The notes under the pieces are model-generated. The model did no database searches and was not told the origin of the DNA. It was given only the letters and a program-made list of their open reading frames with translations. Shown here piece by piece: positions 45,761 to 57,600 of a stretch of DNA of 64,000 nucleotides. Position 1 is the stretch's first letter, and each line of letters opens with the position of its first letter. The position numbers were made by a program, and so were the translations under genes. Origin of the DNA: Kingdonia uniflora. Lineage: Eukaryota > Streptophyta > Magnoliopsida > Ranunculales > Circaeasteraceae. Location of the stretch: NCBI GenBank assembly GCA_014058105.1, contig JACGCM010000519.1:1-64000 (forward strand), given 5' to 3'.

Positions 45761-46755
45761 ATGTTCGGATTCTTTGGATTTCTCCTGCAGAAATTCCATG
45801 GTAAGAAAATCAGGAAGAAAATTCTGATTGCCTTTAATATACTCAATAGAGAAATCAAAAGCAGATAATTCAGATTGCCATCTCGCAAATATTTGTTTAG
45901 ATACAAAATTTTTAACATCTTTTTGAATGATGTCTTTGGTAGAGCTGCAATCAATTCTGAGTAAAAAAGTTTGATTTAATAAATCATTATGCAATTTAGA
46001 AATACTTTTGACAATAGCTAGCATTTCTTTTTTAATAGTGGAATAGTTCTTTTGAGCTGTCTTCCACTTTCCAGATGTAAAACGAAGCAATTTTTCTTTT
46101 TGTGAAGAAGGGTTCCTTTGTTTTAATATTCCTTCAAAACCTAAGTCAGAGGCATCAATTTCTACTACCTTGGGCCAGTGAGGATTAGCAAGACCTAAGC
46201 AAGGGAGCTATTTAACACGTAGTTTGATACGCTGAACAGCTTGGGTATGGAGTCTTAGTGAGTCTATTGTATAAGATTGCACTATCCTGGGCAAGATTCT
46301 GATAATAGTCTGCAATATAATTGAGACTATCAAGAAATCGTTGTAATTGGGTTTTCTCCTTAATTTCATCGAGAAATTTGGAAGCAAACTCAATACTTCT
46401 GTCAATAGGGATAATTTGTCCTTTTGAAATGTTATGTCCTAAAAATCTTACTGTTAATTGGAACAGTTTGATTTTAGGGGCAGAAAGGACCAAACCATTG
46501 CGACGGATAACATCCTTAAGGATTTTAAGATGTTTAAAGTGCTGATCAATAGTATTAGAGAATAAAAGAATATCATCAATATAAACAATACAGAAATCAG
46601 AATAAAGGATGAAAATATCATTCATAATATTCTGAAATTCAGATGGGGAATTTTTCAATCCAAAAGGCATGACATTCCATTCAAAATGGCCAAATGGTAC
46701 TGTAAATGCAGTTTTATATTTATCGTTCTCACCAATCTGGATTTGCCAGTATCCT
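45749..46755 (-). pseudogene. Endogenous pararetrovirus (Caulimoviridae) RT-RNase H fragment
   Basis: The reverse transcriptase part (46740-46210) shows MPFGLKNSPSEFQ, the YIDDILLF active site (about 46565), and FLGHNIS. The RNase H part (46090-45749) shows the KNYSTIKKEMLAIV and RIDCSS motifs, then ARWQSELSAFDF. These match caulimovirid polyproteins better than gypsy pol: there is no integrase, and the ORF that follows is of viral type. A frame change near 46210-46090 breaks the polyprotein. Everything upstream (movement, coat and protease regions) is absent beyond 46755, so this is a partial, inactive copy. Confidence 0.7.
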
Positions 46756-46788
46756 GATTAGTTCGTGAATACTAGGTAGAGCTGTAAC

Positions 46789-46856
46789 ACTGTGATCGTT
46801 AAAGATCACTATCAAAGATGATTACTGTCAAAGATGATATTTGATAACGATCACAG

Positions 46857-46881
<25 letters not shown>
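46789..46881. repeat. 12-bp inverted repeat (hairpin) plus (TA)n
   Basis: ACTGTGATCGTT (46789-46800) is perfectly complementary to AACGATCACAGT (46846-46857), with a 45-base loop of three similar words (AAAGATCACTATC, AAAGATGATTACTGTC, AAAGATGATATTTG). A run of about 12 TA dinucleotides follows. It directly borders the pararetrovirus fragment. Confidence 0.8.
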
Positions 46882-46888
<7 letters not shown>

Positions 46889-47696
46889 CCCGTGGCTCGC
46901 CACGGCAAAGACAAAAAAATCATAAAGTAGAACGCTTCAATATTAAAGATTCTGGGTCATAATCAAAAGCAAAAAAAATAAGAAACTCAAACACCATTGT
47001 GTAATGTAATATAGATTAGTCTTTAGTTTTTTCATTAATGTATTTCCATACCTCTAGGTGAAGTAAAAATGTAGTACATTGAGAAATCCAAGGAAGAAGT
47101 AAATTTCTCAGGGAGCAGATGATTAATAATTTTTAAAATAATGGTTCTGATAATTTTCGGAATAATGGTTCTGATAATTATTGTAAAGTGATCAATGATT
47201 TATGCAATTATCTATTTACAGAAAACACGAAGTTAACATTATTTCTAAGAGGCCTTTGATCAGATAAAACCCATAATTTAAAATAAGAATAACATTTCTA
47301 GAACAGTGGCCTGAAAGCACTAACCTTTATCAATCCGAACCACCAACATAACCAGTAGGCAAGTAGATTTATCCTCCAACTTCACTATGTTGTTCCCCAC
47401 TCACAGTTTTCTTAGCAGACAAAAACTCTTTACTCATTGCATCCATTCCCTGTTAAACAACTTCCTCGACACTACCATAACTGTGTTCCTCAGCATACAG
47501 AGAAATATGTTTCTAGGTCATCCTTACACTGTTACATTAACCTTAGAGTTATCTCATGCAGTTTCCGGAGCATTAGCTCTGGCTATGTATTGTCTCTGGG
47601 ATCCTTCCTTTTTATTCTAAATATCTTCGAAGTTGAAGCTGTAGGTAGAGAGATGCACTTATGCTGCACATATAACTCAAATGTGCTAAACAACAA

Positions 47697-48200
47697 AGTT
47701 AACCACTTGGTACCACGCATTAACAAAGCTAATTTTGATCGCTCGAACAGTGGGAACTGGGAACCCTAGCAAGGTTGGGTATGGAGTAGTCTTTAGAGAT
47801 CACCTGGCATGCATTAAAGGGGTGCTTATTTACAGTCTTGGCATCACAACTTCTTATATGACAGAATGTGAAGCAATTTTTAAGGCAGTTAAAATAGCAC
47901 ATAAGAAGGGATGACATAGGCTTCTTATCAACTTTGACTCACAGGCTGCTGTTGTTGCCTTTAATGGTAACAGTCCTTCAAATTTTACTGATATTAACTC
48001 AAAAATGTCAATCAAAATCAAACACACATGAAGGGAAGCACACATGGAGTGGACGGAAGCCGATTTTGGTACTGATGGATGTGCTAATAGAGCTAATCAT
48101 CTAGCGATAGGAGCTCCCCCTGAAGAATGGTATAACATAAGTCCTGGTTTTCTCAAAATAATTGAAATGCAAATCATTTACACAACACTTCAACCTGCTG
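47697..48200 (+). pseudogene. RNase H-like (RVT_3) remnant, probably from a LINE
   Basis: In shifting frames the + strand reads KANFDRSNSG, GYGVVFRDHLACIKGV, MTECEAIFKAVKIAHKKG, LLINFDSQAAVVAF and, near the end, ANRANHLAIGAPPEEW. This is the order of the plant RNase H domain found at the C-terminus of LINE polyproteins. Frameshifts at about 47760 and stops at about 47908 and 48030 make it a relic. Upstream sequence (46920-47690) has no recognisable RT. Confidence 0.6.
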
Positions 48201-48249
48201 TTTTATGTATCCCAAGGCATTATGGAAAGGCCTTTTCGAGGATCAACTA

Positions 48250-50690
48250 GCGACACGTGATGGAGGAGAGGTCTGATCTGAAGGAAAAGATGGAGGCACT
48301 TGAGGCTGATAAGAAAGATATTGTATATAACTTGGAGGTGTGGCCATGCAGGGTTAAGGGTAGTCATGGGGTCTTCATCGTCAGGAAAATCTGCTGACAT
48401 AGAGGCGTTCGAAGGTGGTGGAAGCGGTCGAAAGAGATTAACTGATAACATGGATATGAGAGAAGAAAATATACGATCATCAAACGACTTCTTTGAGGAT
48501 TTTATGACTGAGAGAAGTTGAGTGAGCTTAAGGCGTTTCAAGTCTTGTTCTCCGATGCATCTATGAACGTGAAGATGGATATGACAGAGAGCAACTCTTC
48601 GGTTTCTGAATCGAAAGAAGTTTGGCTCGAAGGGGTGCTGTTAGGCCTGCATAAAGATGGGATATGAAATCTTATTGTTGAACATTCTAGACATCCACCA
48701 ACACCCCTATTTCTCAGAGCTGATTAGACTATTACCAAGAAAGAAAGTGATTGTCTAAGTTAGTTTAATGGATACCTATAAACTGCCTGTGTCTAGGACA
48801 TTGCCTATGAGATCTCCCCTTCAAAGTCCAAACATTTCCTTCGGCATCTTGACTCCACATGCCTCTTAAGCTAAAGCTATGTTTGGTTCTTCGAAAGCGC
48901 AGGCGAAGGAAAAAATGAATTGTTGGAATACCAATTTTCTTGTGCTTGGGTTATAAGAAAATCAGGGTAAGTAGTCGCCAAATCATCCTAGAACTCCACT
49001 ATTGCGGAACTTCATTTTAGTTTTACTTTACCCAATTAGAAATTTGAGGGACAAAACATCCTTTTGACAACTGAAATATTCTCGTCTGTATTTGGCACAC
49101 CTCAAAAAGAGAAATATGATTTGCTTGAAATTTAGAAGCATGCTATTACGATAAATCAGAAAAAGAAGTATGATTTGCTTAAATGAAGCAGGTATGTTAT
49201 AAACACCAAATCATCCTAGAACTCCCTTCTGCAAGATTGCTATTATTTGCCATCAACAATTTAATACCAGGTATGTTTTCTCTAAATTCCATGAACTAAC
49301 AACTATATCAGGAGAAGAAGCGAAGAATTGAGGGATGGAAAAGTGACGTGTTAGAAGTTTCGACATTTATCACTATTCGGAAAACTCTCTTTCAAAGAGC
49401 CTTTAACTAACCAGCAGCATATGCAGTTCAGAAGTCTGATACGGGTTGATTATTGTTTCTGCTGGCTGCATGAGACCTGCATCCCCTTTTGGACTCCTCA
49501 TTTCTCATTTTTAGAATTAGTTGCCTTGGAGATTGGTCGTATTTCTTTTAGTTACTTGAATGAAATCATACCCTGGCTCACCAGTGGGCATTACCGAATC
49601 CAGTGATGTATGAACAGATGCCATTGTTATTTATGTGGAATTGTTGTACTGTTAAACTTGTTTTCTGTAAGTTACATGAAAGAAATTATATAATGATTCA
49701 TATTTCATGTGATTGTGAATGTATCTTCGACTTTTTATTTGTGCTATTATGAGAATTTTGAATTTCTAGTTGCAGGCTACGAATACAGTAAAGCAGTAAA
49801 AGTCAAGAAAGGTTTAAAGTAGGGGATGTTAGAGCTTAGAAGTTAGAAGGGGTACTGATATTTTGAAGCAGATGCCACTATGATATGTGGACATATTTTG
49901 AGGCATTGCTGAGACTTTTTCACTCTGTAGAACTTTTGAATGTTAATACTTCTCATAATTCGGCAAATCATAGCATATTACTCTGAAACCTGAATGGTTT
50001 AGTATTTGTCTGGGAAGCATTGCTTTGTTGCCTACTTGTTTCCTGTTGGATACATAGTTGCTTGGGGAAAAGTCTGACATGAAAATATTTATATTGTTTC
50101 TCCTAAATAACTTATGTTGCATATTTGCACGATTGTTAAATATAGCAGATATAGAATTTGGCTGCGCTTAGTTTCCTCAAAGAGTTTCAGAATCATCCTA
50201 TATGTTTCTTCCAAATTATGTCAAAATTGACTTGCATGTTTTTTTATTCTTCCAAATCTGTTTTTAATTCTTGAGTGGAATATATCATCCTCTTGAGTTT
50301 CTGTACTACAACCAATTGCCCAAACGGAGAACCCGGGTGGGATATTGCGCAACCAAAAGTGATGCTACCTCGTGATACCTACCCTAATTTTGATTTAATA
50401 AATGATAAATCCCTCATCGATAACTTTTAACATAGAAGCCTAGACTAATTTCCACTCATCTTAAGCCATTTCGATTTGGGGCAACTTTTGGGCTTGACTA
50501 TTAGAGATTTTGTTAGCGCCCTGCATGATCGGAAAGCCATGGTATCACACTCCTACTATGGGTTCTTTTCGATTTATCAGTGCTATTTTCTACTATGGGG
50601 TTTTTTTTTCTTTCGATTATCGGTTTAATTGTTTTAGTACATGATAATTGATGTGTAGATCAAGTGCAAATTGTTTAATTGTTTACTATG
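48250..50690. other. Intergenic, no supported gene
   Basis: At 48258 a + strand frame begins MEERSDLKEKMEALEADKKD, a coiled-coil-like peptide that soon meets stops; it has no recognisable relatives. The word GAAGTATGATTTGCTT recurs near 49110 and 49168. The word TACTATGGGTTCTTTTCGAT occurs at about 50557 and 50683. Nothing else supports a gene. Confidence 0.4.
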
Positions 50691-50699
50691 GGTTCTTTT

Positions 50700-51440
50700 C
50701 GATTTATCGGTGCTATGAACATGAACAAATTATCAAACAACAAACATAACATGAACAAATTATCATCGAACAACAAACACAACATGAACAAATTATTAAA
50801 CCAGCAAACACAACATAATAGTAAATAGCAAGACTTACAACAACAAGGGAAAGAGAGAGAGAGAGAGATAAGTACCAATCAAACAACAATAGCAACAATC
50901 AAAACAGCAAGCAACATCGCAATCAAACAGCAATAACAACAATCAAAACAGAGAGCAACAACACAATCAAACATCAACAACAACAATCAAAACAGAGAGC
51001 AACAACGCAATCAAACCTAACAACAACAATGATCAAAACAGCAAGTAAAGAGAGAGAGAAAGAGAGAGCTAAGCACCTTGTAGAGATGGAGAGAAGAAGA
51101 AGAGTCAAACAACAACAATAACAATCAAAACATAGAGAAACAATGCAATCAAACCTAACAACAACAATGATCAAAACAACAAGTAAAGAGAGAGGGAAAA
51201 TTAAGAGCAGTAATGATCAAAACAGGGAGAGAAAGAGATAGAGAGAGAAAAAAGGCTAAGTACCTTGTGGAGATAGAGATAAGAAGAAGAGTCCGGAGAG
51301 AGATAGATAAATACATTGTGAAGATGGAGATCCGGAGAGAAGAATGAGAGATGGAGAGAAGAAGAAGAGTCGGGGTAGTTTGGAATTTTAAAGAAGAAGA
51401 GTTGTAATTTGATAGAAGATACATACAATGTCTACACAAC
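50700..51440. repeat. AAC-rich and GA-rich imperfect tandem repeat block
   Basis: Repeated words AACATGAACAAATTATC (50710-50790), AACAACAATCAAAACAG-x-AAGCAAC (50880-51010), and a larger unit of about 130 bp (AACAACAATGATCAAAACA, then AAGTAAAGAGAGAGA, then TAAG-x-ACCTTGT-x-GAGAT-x-GAGA), seen at about 51013-51090 and 51160-51290. The minus-strand open frames through this block are low-complexity shadows. Confidence 0.75.
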
Positions 51441-51889
51441 ACTACCCCTAAGCTAAAGAGTAGAAGTAATCTAGGCCGTCCATCTCACTCTTTCCTCTTT
51501 ATCTTTGAGATGTCTATACGAAAAACACTGTTGCCTAATGTATTATAGATATATATATATATATATTATTTTCAACAAGAGTATTTGGGATATATATATA
51601 GACAAACTGCCAATTCTCGACGTGCAATAACATGCAAACCACAAGAATCGGGCAAGCCGGTACAAGACCAACCAAAACCTCATGAACTCTGTTGTATCTT
51701 TATTGCCCACGAATGTGTATATTTTCAACGGTCAAGATTAGATCAAAGTCATAGATCAAGATGTGATCCAACATTCACAATATTGTGTTAGGTTGTACTG
51801 GAACTCTTCAGTAAGTTGGGTTGAAACAAGATCCCCTTTGGATTTTGGCCCTCTACTCCTTACTAAAAAGAAGAGATCAGATCAGAAAG

Positions 51890-52508
51890 ATAAAAGGGTT
51901 TCGTAAATTCGATTCTTCCTGTTCCGTCTTCAATCTCCGATTTTCCACAACTCTAATTCGATCTAGATCAGAGGTATAAACTCTAAACTTGTCTTCTTTG
52001 ATTAGTGTTTGTGTATTGTTGTTTTAGCTTGAGTTTCATCAATGGGTATCTTTGATTTGGTGTTAATGGTGGAAAAACATCTAGTTTGTGTTTTAGCCGT
52101 CTCAGAACTCGGAGTGGCATAAAATGTTAGGAAAAAATAAAATAAAAAACCCATTTCTCCTATTTTGATAACCACTATCTTAGAACTTGGATGATTTAAA
52201 TACCCTTTTGGTTTTCGGTCGAGGTTGTCAAGGGGAAAATTCTGAAACAAGAGCATTTTAGTCGTTGAAATTATATGGGAGGGCTGATAATAGTGCATGG
52301 CTTCGTGGGGTTGACACTATATTGACCAATGTAACTGGAGTTATAGTAAAGATTGTATTTATTTATTTTTGTTGTGGTTGAAATTGTACATGTGAGAATG
52401 ATTAAGTTAGTAAGGGTGCTTTGGGATTCTAAGAATTCTGTGAAATGGATATTAAGGAATAAGTAATTGGTTGTTTATATTGGTAGGTGCTCTCAAATTG
52501 TGGAAGAA
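51890..52508 (+). promoter_or_regulatory. Probable 5' leader of the Myb/SANT-like gene, with an intron
   Basis: CAGAG followed by GTATAAAC (about 51973) is a plausible donor, and TTGGTAG followed by GTGCTC (exon from 52487) a plausible acceptor. Together they define a leader intron of about 510 bases whose second exon begins 22 bases before the ATG at 52509. The first exon would be the pyrimidine-rich stretch at 51900-51973. No transcript evidence is available to me. Confidence 0.4.
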
Positions 52509-53776
52509 ATGGATAGTGTGACCCCTTCAAGTAGTGAGCGTCCGAGGACTATTTGGACACCTTCGATGGATCGTTATTTCATTAACCTTGTGCAAGACCA
52601 AGTACATAGAGGCAATATGGTTGATCATGCATTTCGTAAGCAAGTGTGGGTGCACATGACAACGTTGTTCAACGATAAGTTTGGATACCAATATGACAAG
52701 GAAATATTGAAAAATCGTTACAAAAACTTGAGAAGAAAGTATAACGAGATAACACATCTGCTTAGCCAGAATGGATTCCAATGGGACAAACAGCGGCAAA
52801 TGGTGATAGCTGATGATCGTGATTGGGATATATATATCAAGGTGCTTTACTTATTCACTTTAAAGCTTATAAACATATTATAGTTAATAGTGCTGGTTTA
52901 AAGTTGGCTAATGCTAAATATATGCAGGCACACCCCGACAAGCGTCCGTATAGAACTAAGGTTTTGTCGTACTACGGCGATTTGTGCATGATATATGGGA
53001 ATGAGCCCCATGATGGAAGATACAGTAATGACAACCTTGAGATTGACACTTTTGGAACAAAGAGTGGTGAGGTATTAGAAGGTTTACAATCACCACATAC
53101 TCCCGGTGCCAATGGAGATCCAGTTGGTGATGCGCAGGACTCTTCAGATTTAGGTCAGGAAATGATACAAAGGAGCGCGCAAGAGGGTGCAAAGATTGCT
53201 CTTTGTGAGATAGAAGCCATAGATCCTCTGGCAATTTCGAATGGCGAGAACAACAATGATCTTGTTCCCGTAGAAGTTCTTTTTTCTCTTGAAAATGTGG
53301 AAAACAAAATGAATTCCAATCTGAACGGCCCTGTAAAGGTCAGAGATAACATCCAAGGAATGGACAGTGGTAGGACTTCAAGATTCGATATACAGGAAAA
53401 TTCATCACATTTGGGTGGTGGTGGCGTGACTATGTGTAGTCGTCCAATTAAGCGTGCACTTGCCAGTACATCTCAGTGCGACTCCTCTAAAAAATTATGT
53501 AGTAGTACCGATAAGTATGTGGTAGATGCTCTGCACGAGATGGCGATTCTTATTACATCATTGGCAGAAAAGAAGAAAGAGAACAGTGATTCTAACTCGA
53601 TAGAAGGTGCGATTGATGCACTCCAAGCTATACCCAACTTAGATGAAGAACTCTTATTGGATGCCTGTGATTTTCTAGAAGATGAAAAAAAGGCGAAAAT
53701 GTTCTTGGTGTTAGATGCAAAATTTAGAAAGAAGTGGTTAATGAGGAAGCTCCGTCCATCTAATTTTGGGGTTTAA
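52509..53776 (+). CDS. Myb/SANT-like DNA-binding domain protein (Myb_DNA-bind_3 type), two exons
   Basis: Exons 52509-52841 and 52928-53776 join in phase 0 across a GT-AG intron to give 393 residues. The N-terminal half has the Myb/SANT-like domain: TIWTPSMDRYFINLVQDQV, QVWVHMTTLFNDKFG, ILKNRYKNLRRKYNEI, GFQWD and DWDIYIK. The family's AHPDKRPYRTKVLSYYGDL segment, found after the Myb domain in many plant members, follows. The C-terminus (EELLLDACDFLEDEKKAKMFLVLDAKFRKKWL) is also characteristic. This family is related to the DNA-binding partner of PIF/Harbinger transposases and includes L10-interacting proteins. A nuclear DNA-binding role is inferred. No break was found. Confidence 0.92.
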
Positions 53777-54421
53777 ATTCGTTGGTTTTCTTGCAATCTT
53801 AACAGTGGATAAGTGCAGGTAATTTAACTTTTCACTTTGATATTTTACTTTGTTTAAACGTACTATTTCTGTCATACTTTGTGCTGTCATGGAAACTAGT
53901 TAGTAACATGTCCATACAGTTTATGGTGTTTTACTTCTATATCAGAAATTTTCCCTTAAATATCTCATCCAAATTTCTAGTCCTAGTGTAATTACTTTGA
54001 AAAATTAGAGAATGGATGTCTCTATGAGGGTGGGTCGAAGATATGTAGGATCTCTTTGGACGATGGACATTTAGGGGTAAAAGAAGTGACGCGAAGTCCC
54101 TGGAGAGATGCGCATAAATTTATGTATACAAGGGTTTACGATGTGAGTGAGAAGCTGGACCAATTAAGTGGGACGGCTTCTCTCAAAGTATTTTGGAAAG
54201 ATATTTAGTTTTGGTGGTCCAAGGCATGGTATCTCAAAAGAGGTATTTTTATACCCTCCCTTTAAGGAGGATGTTCCCATGAACCTTAAGTTCTATGCTT
54301 GAAGATATACTTGAGTCCAACTAAGAGAAAGCTGGGATTTATCCTCCTGCACGTTGAAAAAAAACCTTGCTCTGCTTATTTCTTTGATTTTCCAATCTAA
54401 AGTTTGAGTATGGTGGGTTCA

Positions 54422-56800
54422 TTTTTTTTTTGGCTAAGCAAGCCCTGGTTGAGCACCTGGTGGGCTATATGTATTGATAAAAAATTGGAAATATAACAAT
54501 CTAGTGTATTTTTTACCCCTAGCATCTTCTTCTAAAATTAAAGCAAGGTCAGGTGGCAAGGAGCTAGGGGGTAATATAACTTCACCAATTACATCTAAGT
54601 ATGAAGCTTGGAAATCAGGACCTCTATTGGTTTCCCTATATATGTGAAATGTACTGAACTCTGCCAATGAGCTACTCAATTGCTAAGCACTGCTGGGGCC
54701 GGGGGTTGTCTTCAATCTTTTGACATACGAAACCATCTGCTTTGAGTCAGTACTAACCCAAATCCTTTCCATGCCATGTTGTACTCACAATTGTAGGCCT
54801 CTCCATGTTGCTTCCATTTCATGGAAGCCCACAGATTTGGGGGGACACTGCCCAGCAAATCGAAAGTAGCAATTTCTAAAAAGCCCTCCATGCCCTCCTC
54901 TCTCTGCTACACCTTGAGGAGAGAGTTCCCAGTTGCAGAGTGTAGGAACAAGCAAGATGAAGGTTGGAGAAATATTCTAATTGTGAAAAGTCTCTTGTTC
55001 TATAGCATTGTCCAAAGTTTTAAAGCATATCTTTAGCTTTTCCCCTAACATCAGCAACTATATTCTTCAGGATGTGTTTGAGAGCAGCACTCATTTCTGA
55101 TTTTTTTTTTGTTTTTTTCATTCTATATACGATAGACAAAGGAGCAAAACCCAGACCAAAGAGTTTGAGCACAAGGGTCTGCACTACTCAACTGTGAGGG
55201 CCAAGTAATTTTATCAAAGAGCCCTGTAACCTGCCTATCATAATTGCACAGACGAGGAGTTCTGGACCAAATGGCTTTAGCATAAATACAAGACATAAAC
55301 AGGTGATCCTTATATTCTGGGGTTGCCTTGCCGAAAGTGCACAAAGAATAATTAAGGATACCCCTTTGCTGAAGCCTGTTTTGAGTTTAGAGTGTAACTG
55401 AAATAGCTTTCCAAGTGATGAACCCATGTTTAGGCATAATTATAGGATTCTAACAATTTCATCCAACTATTGGTCTTTTTCTTGTGTCTAATGAACTGCA
55501 CAGCAGAGCCCATAGAGTAATTGTTCTTTGAGATGAATTTCCAGACCACTTTGTCCTTGGACACTTAGTTGACGAGGGGCAGAGAAGCAAAGATGTTCGT
55601 TTCAGCTTGTCTCACATGTTGGATTAAGCCACAGTTTAGTTTCATGGCCAGTTCCAATTAGGTATACCAGTGTCCCTGCACGCCCCTTTTTTCTTGCGCG
55701 CTTCGCGTACAACTACCTGATCGGAAAAAAATCTCTTAGTTGGAACTCATAAAAACATAATTGTAGATCATGTAAGCAACATCGGATATACAAATCCATC
55801 CGGTAGACCTATGGATATAGTATCGCTGTACGCACTACAACCCCCTGCATAACTCTTCGGGCATCCCTTTTCTTCAAAACCCCTGTTCTTCTTACATTTA
55901 AGAAAATCCTATACATCGAAATCGTTATTATCAAAAGAAATTTATCTTCTCTTATATAAAAGTCTTACTTCGAGATATTAAAAGTCCATGTTATCTCATT
56001 GAAAAACATGTGTGGAATCCCTAAAAAATACTTGCCTCCTTATGTTGTTTCTTTAAAACAATAACTTATGCTTTATCCCCCAAATAGACTGACCAACAAC
56101 CAGCCAAGAAGAATGACTCCATAACCTCAATCACTGTCCATTCTCCTCTTGAATTCTCTCTCTATTATTTCGTTTCCCCAAGAAATCTGACTAGCATCCA
56201 ATGAGATGGCTTCATTAAACCCTAGATCAAAACGAATTTGTACTTCTTCAAATCAAATTCAACCTTAATTTTAATTTTAATTTTGGTTTTGGATTGTTGA
56301 TTATGTTTTTTGATGAAATAGAGAGGAAATTCATTGGGTAAAATGAAGAGGAGGAAGTTAGGTTTTACTTGAGGTTCATGGGAGGGAAAGGGGAGAGAGA
56401 AAGAGAGGCGATTCGAGAGAGACGATCAGGAACTTGTAGTTGGTTTTCCCCCCGATTAAGTTGAGAGTATTTTCGCACTTTCATTGAGGACGACCAAAAC
56501 CATCGGCCTGGGTCGACTCTAAGGGGTAATCCCCTTTATAATAGTAGATATAATATAGCTTATTGCTTTATCTCTGGAATCTAGTAACTTGGTCCAAGTT
56601 CATGTACAATTACTGGCTTCTTCATTGACCAAAAATTCTTTTTATGAGATTTTGATATACTCACTCACACCATAGGCTCTCTATCTCAACAATTATTTTT
56701 CATGTGTGCCACAGAGCAACAGCTTCATTTAAGACATTGATACTTTTGAATCCCCAACCTTCCCTCTTCTTTGTGGGTTCAGTTGGCTCATTAAGTGAAC
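54422..56800 (-). mobile_element. LINE fragment 3 (RT C-terminal part, zf-RVT, RNase H)
   Basis: Minus strand. PTHKEEGRLGIQKYQCL (about 56760-56710) is the post-RT PK-x-EGGLG motif region; IGTGHETKLWL (near 55650) is the following W-rich motif. CTFGKATPEYKDHLFMSCIYAKAIW (55340-55250) is the zf-RVT domain, and FSTFHIYRETNRGPDF (54650-54600) is the RNase H end. A T-run at 54422-54431 is the complement of the 3' poly(A). The copy has many stops and is split by an insertion at about 55665-56555. Confidence 0.65.
55665..56555. mobile_element. Unclassified insertion (about 0.9 kb) in LINE fragment 3
   Basis: LINE coding signals stop near 55665 and resume near 56560. The inserted part begins with a GC-rich stretch (CTTGCGCGCTTCGCGTAC, 55693-55710) and ends with a hairpin AAGGGGTAATCCCCTT (56520-56535). 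No target duplication or open frame was identified. The termini do not clearly fit Helitron, hAT or Mutator rules. Confidence 0.4.
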
Positions 56801-57600
56801 TTTTGATATGTTGTGTGTGTCGTCTCCCGCGCCACCTAAGGCTTTTGTGCCATCTAGCCTTCTCCAACAGCAGTTAGGTTCATTTTCCCTTTTTTGTTTC
56901 TATTTTTAAGAGATTTCTAATTATCTTAGATTTCCTAAGATAGGAGGGAATCTTGGAATTGAGAGAGCTTTTAGGAAAGAGATTGTAAACTTTTTATCTA
57001 TAAAAGAAAGGGTAAGGATAGGGTTACGAGGTGATGATTGTGAGAGATAGAAGAAGGTTTAGGTTTATGAGAGATTTGTTTAGTGATTTGAGTTAAATAA
57101 ATGAGAAATTGTTTTAAGTTTGTGAACGATTGCTTCTGTAAAAGTTTGTGAACGATTGCTAGTGATCTAGAATCGGGGGTACTGGGGTTTGGGGGCGGAT
57201 CCCCAAAATAACAGGAAATTTAAGGTTTTTTGTTTGGTAACTTTGGTCACAACCTTCTACCTCATCCCTTTGTTCAATGTTTAGGGTTGGAAAACAAGGT
57301 TGATTCGAATATGAGAAATAGAATCTCGAACGAATTGTATGGCTGATTGGCAAACTAAATTAGTACCCCAAAAACTTTTATCAATTGAGTGATCTCTTCG
57401 TTAAAATTTGTGTGAGTCAAAGGACCAACCATGTGGGTAGTTTGAAGTGCTATAAACTATTGAGTGTGACTGAAAATAATCAAAAATATTTAGGGAGCCT
57501 TTTTTAAATAAAAAAATTGTTCTGAAGGACATAACAAAGGATAAGTCGGTCATAGTGACTGAAGTAGTGCTAAATACCCTTGGGCTGGGCTTTATGGGTG
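56800..57600. other. Non-coding stretch, LTR-like features
   Basis: It contains CTATAAAAGAAAGGG (about 56998), a TATA-like sequence, and a 22-base word GTTTGTGAACGATTGCT repeated at 57117 and 57144. This suggests part of an LTR, but ends and duplication could not be defined. No gene seen. Confidence 0.3.

Noticed and set aside
52823..52927. Start of the Myb/SANT-like second exon at 52823
   Set aside because: Bases 52842-52927 form a GT-AG intron that joins the two frames in phase; the upstream start would lose the Myb domain.
52527..53356. Minus-strand frames under the Myb/SANT-like gene
   Set aside because: They are shadows of a clearly conserved + strand coding region.
55665..55710. Helitron 3' end on the minus strand (hairpin then CTGG-T)
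   Set aside because: The hairpin is too far from the candidate CTRR end and the matching TC 5' end was not found.
57159..57353. Minus-strand 64-codon frame
   Set aside because: No similarity or splice context, in an LTR-like stretch.
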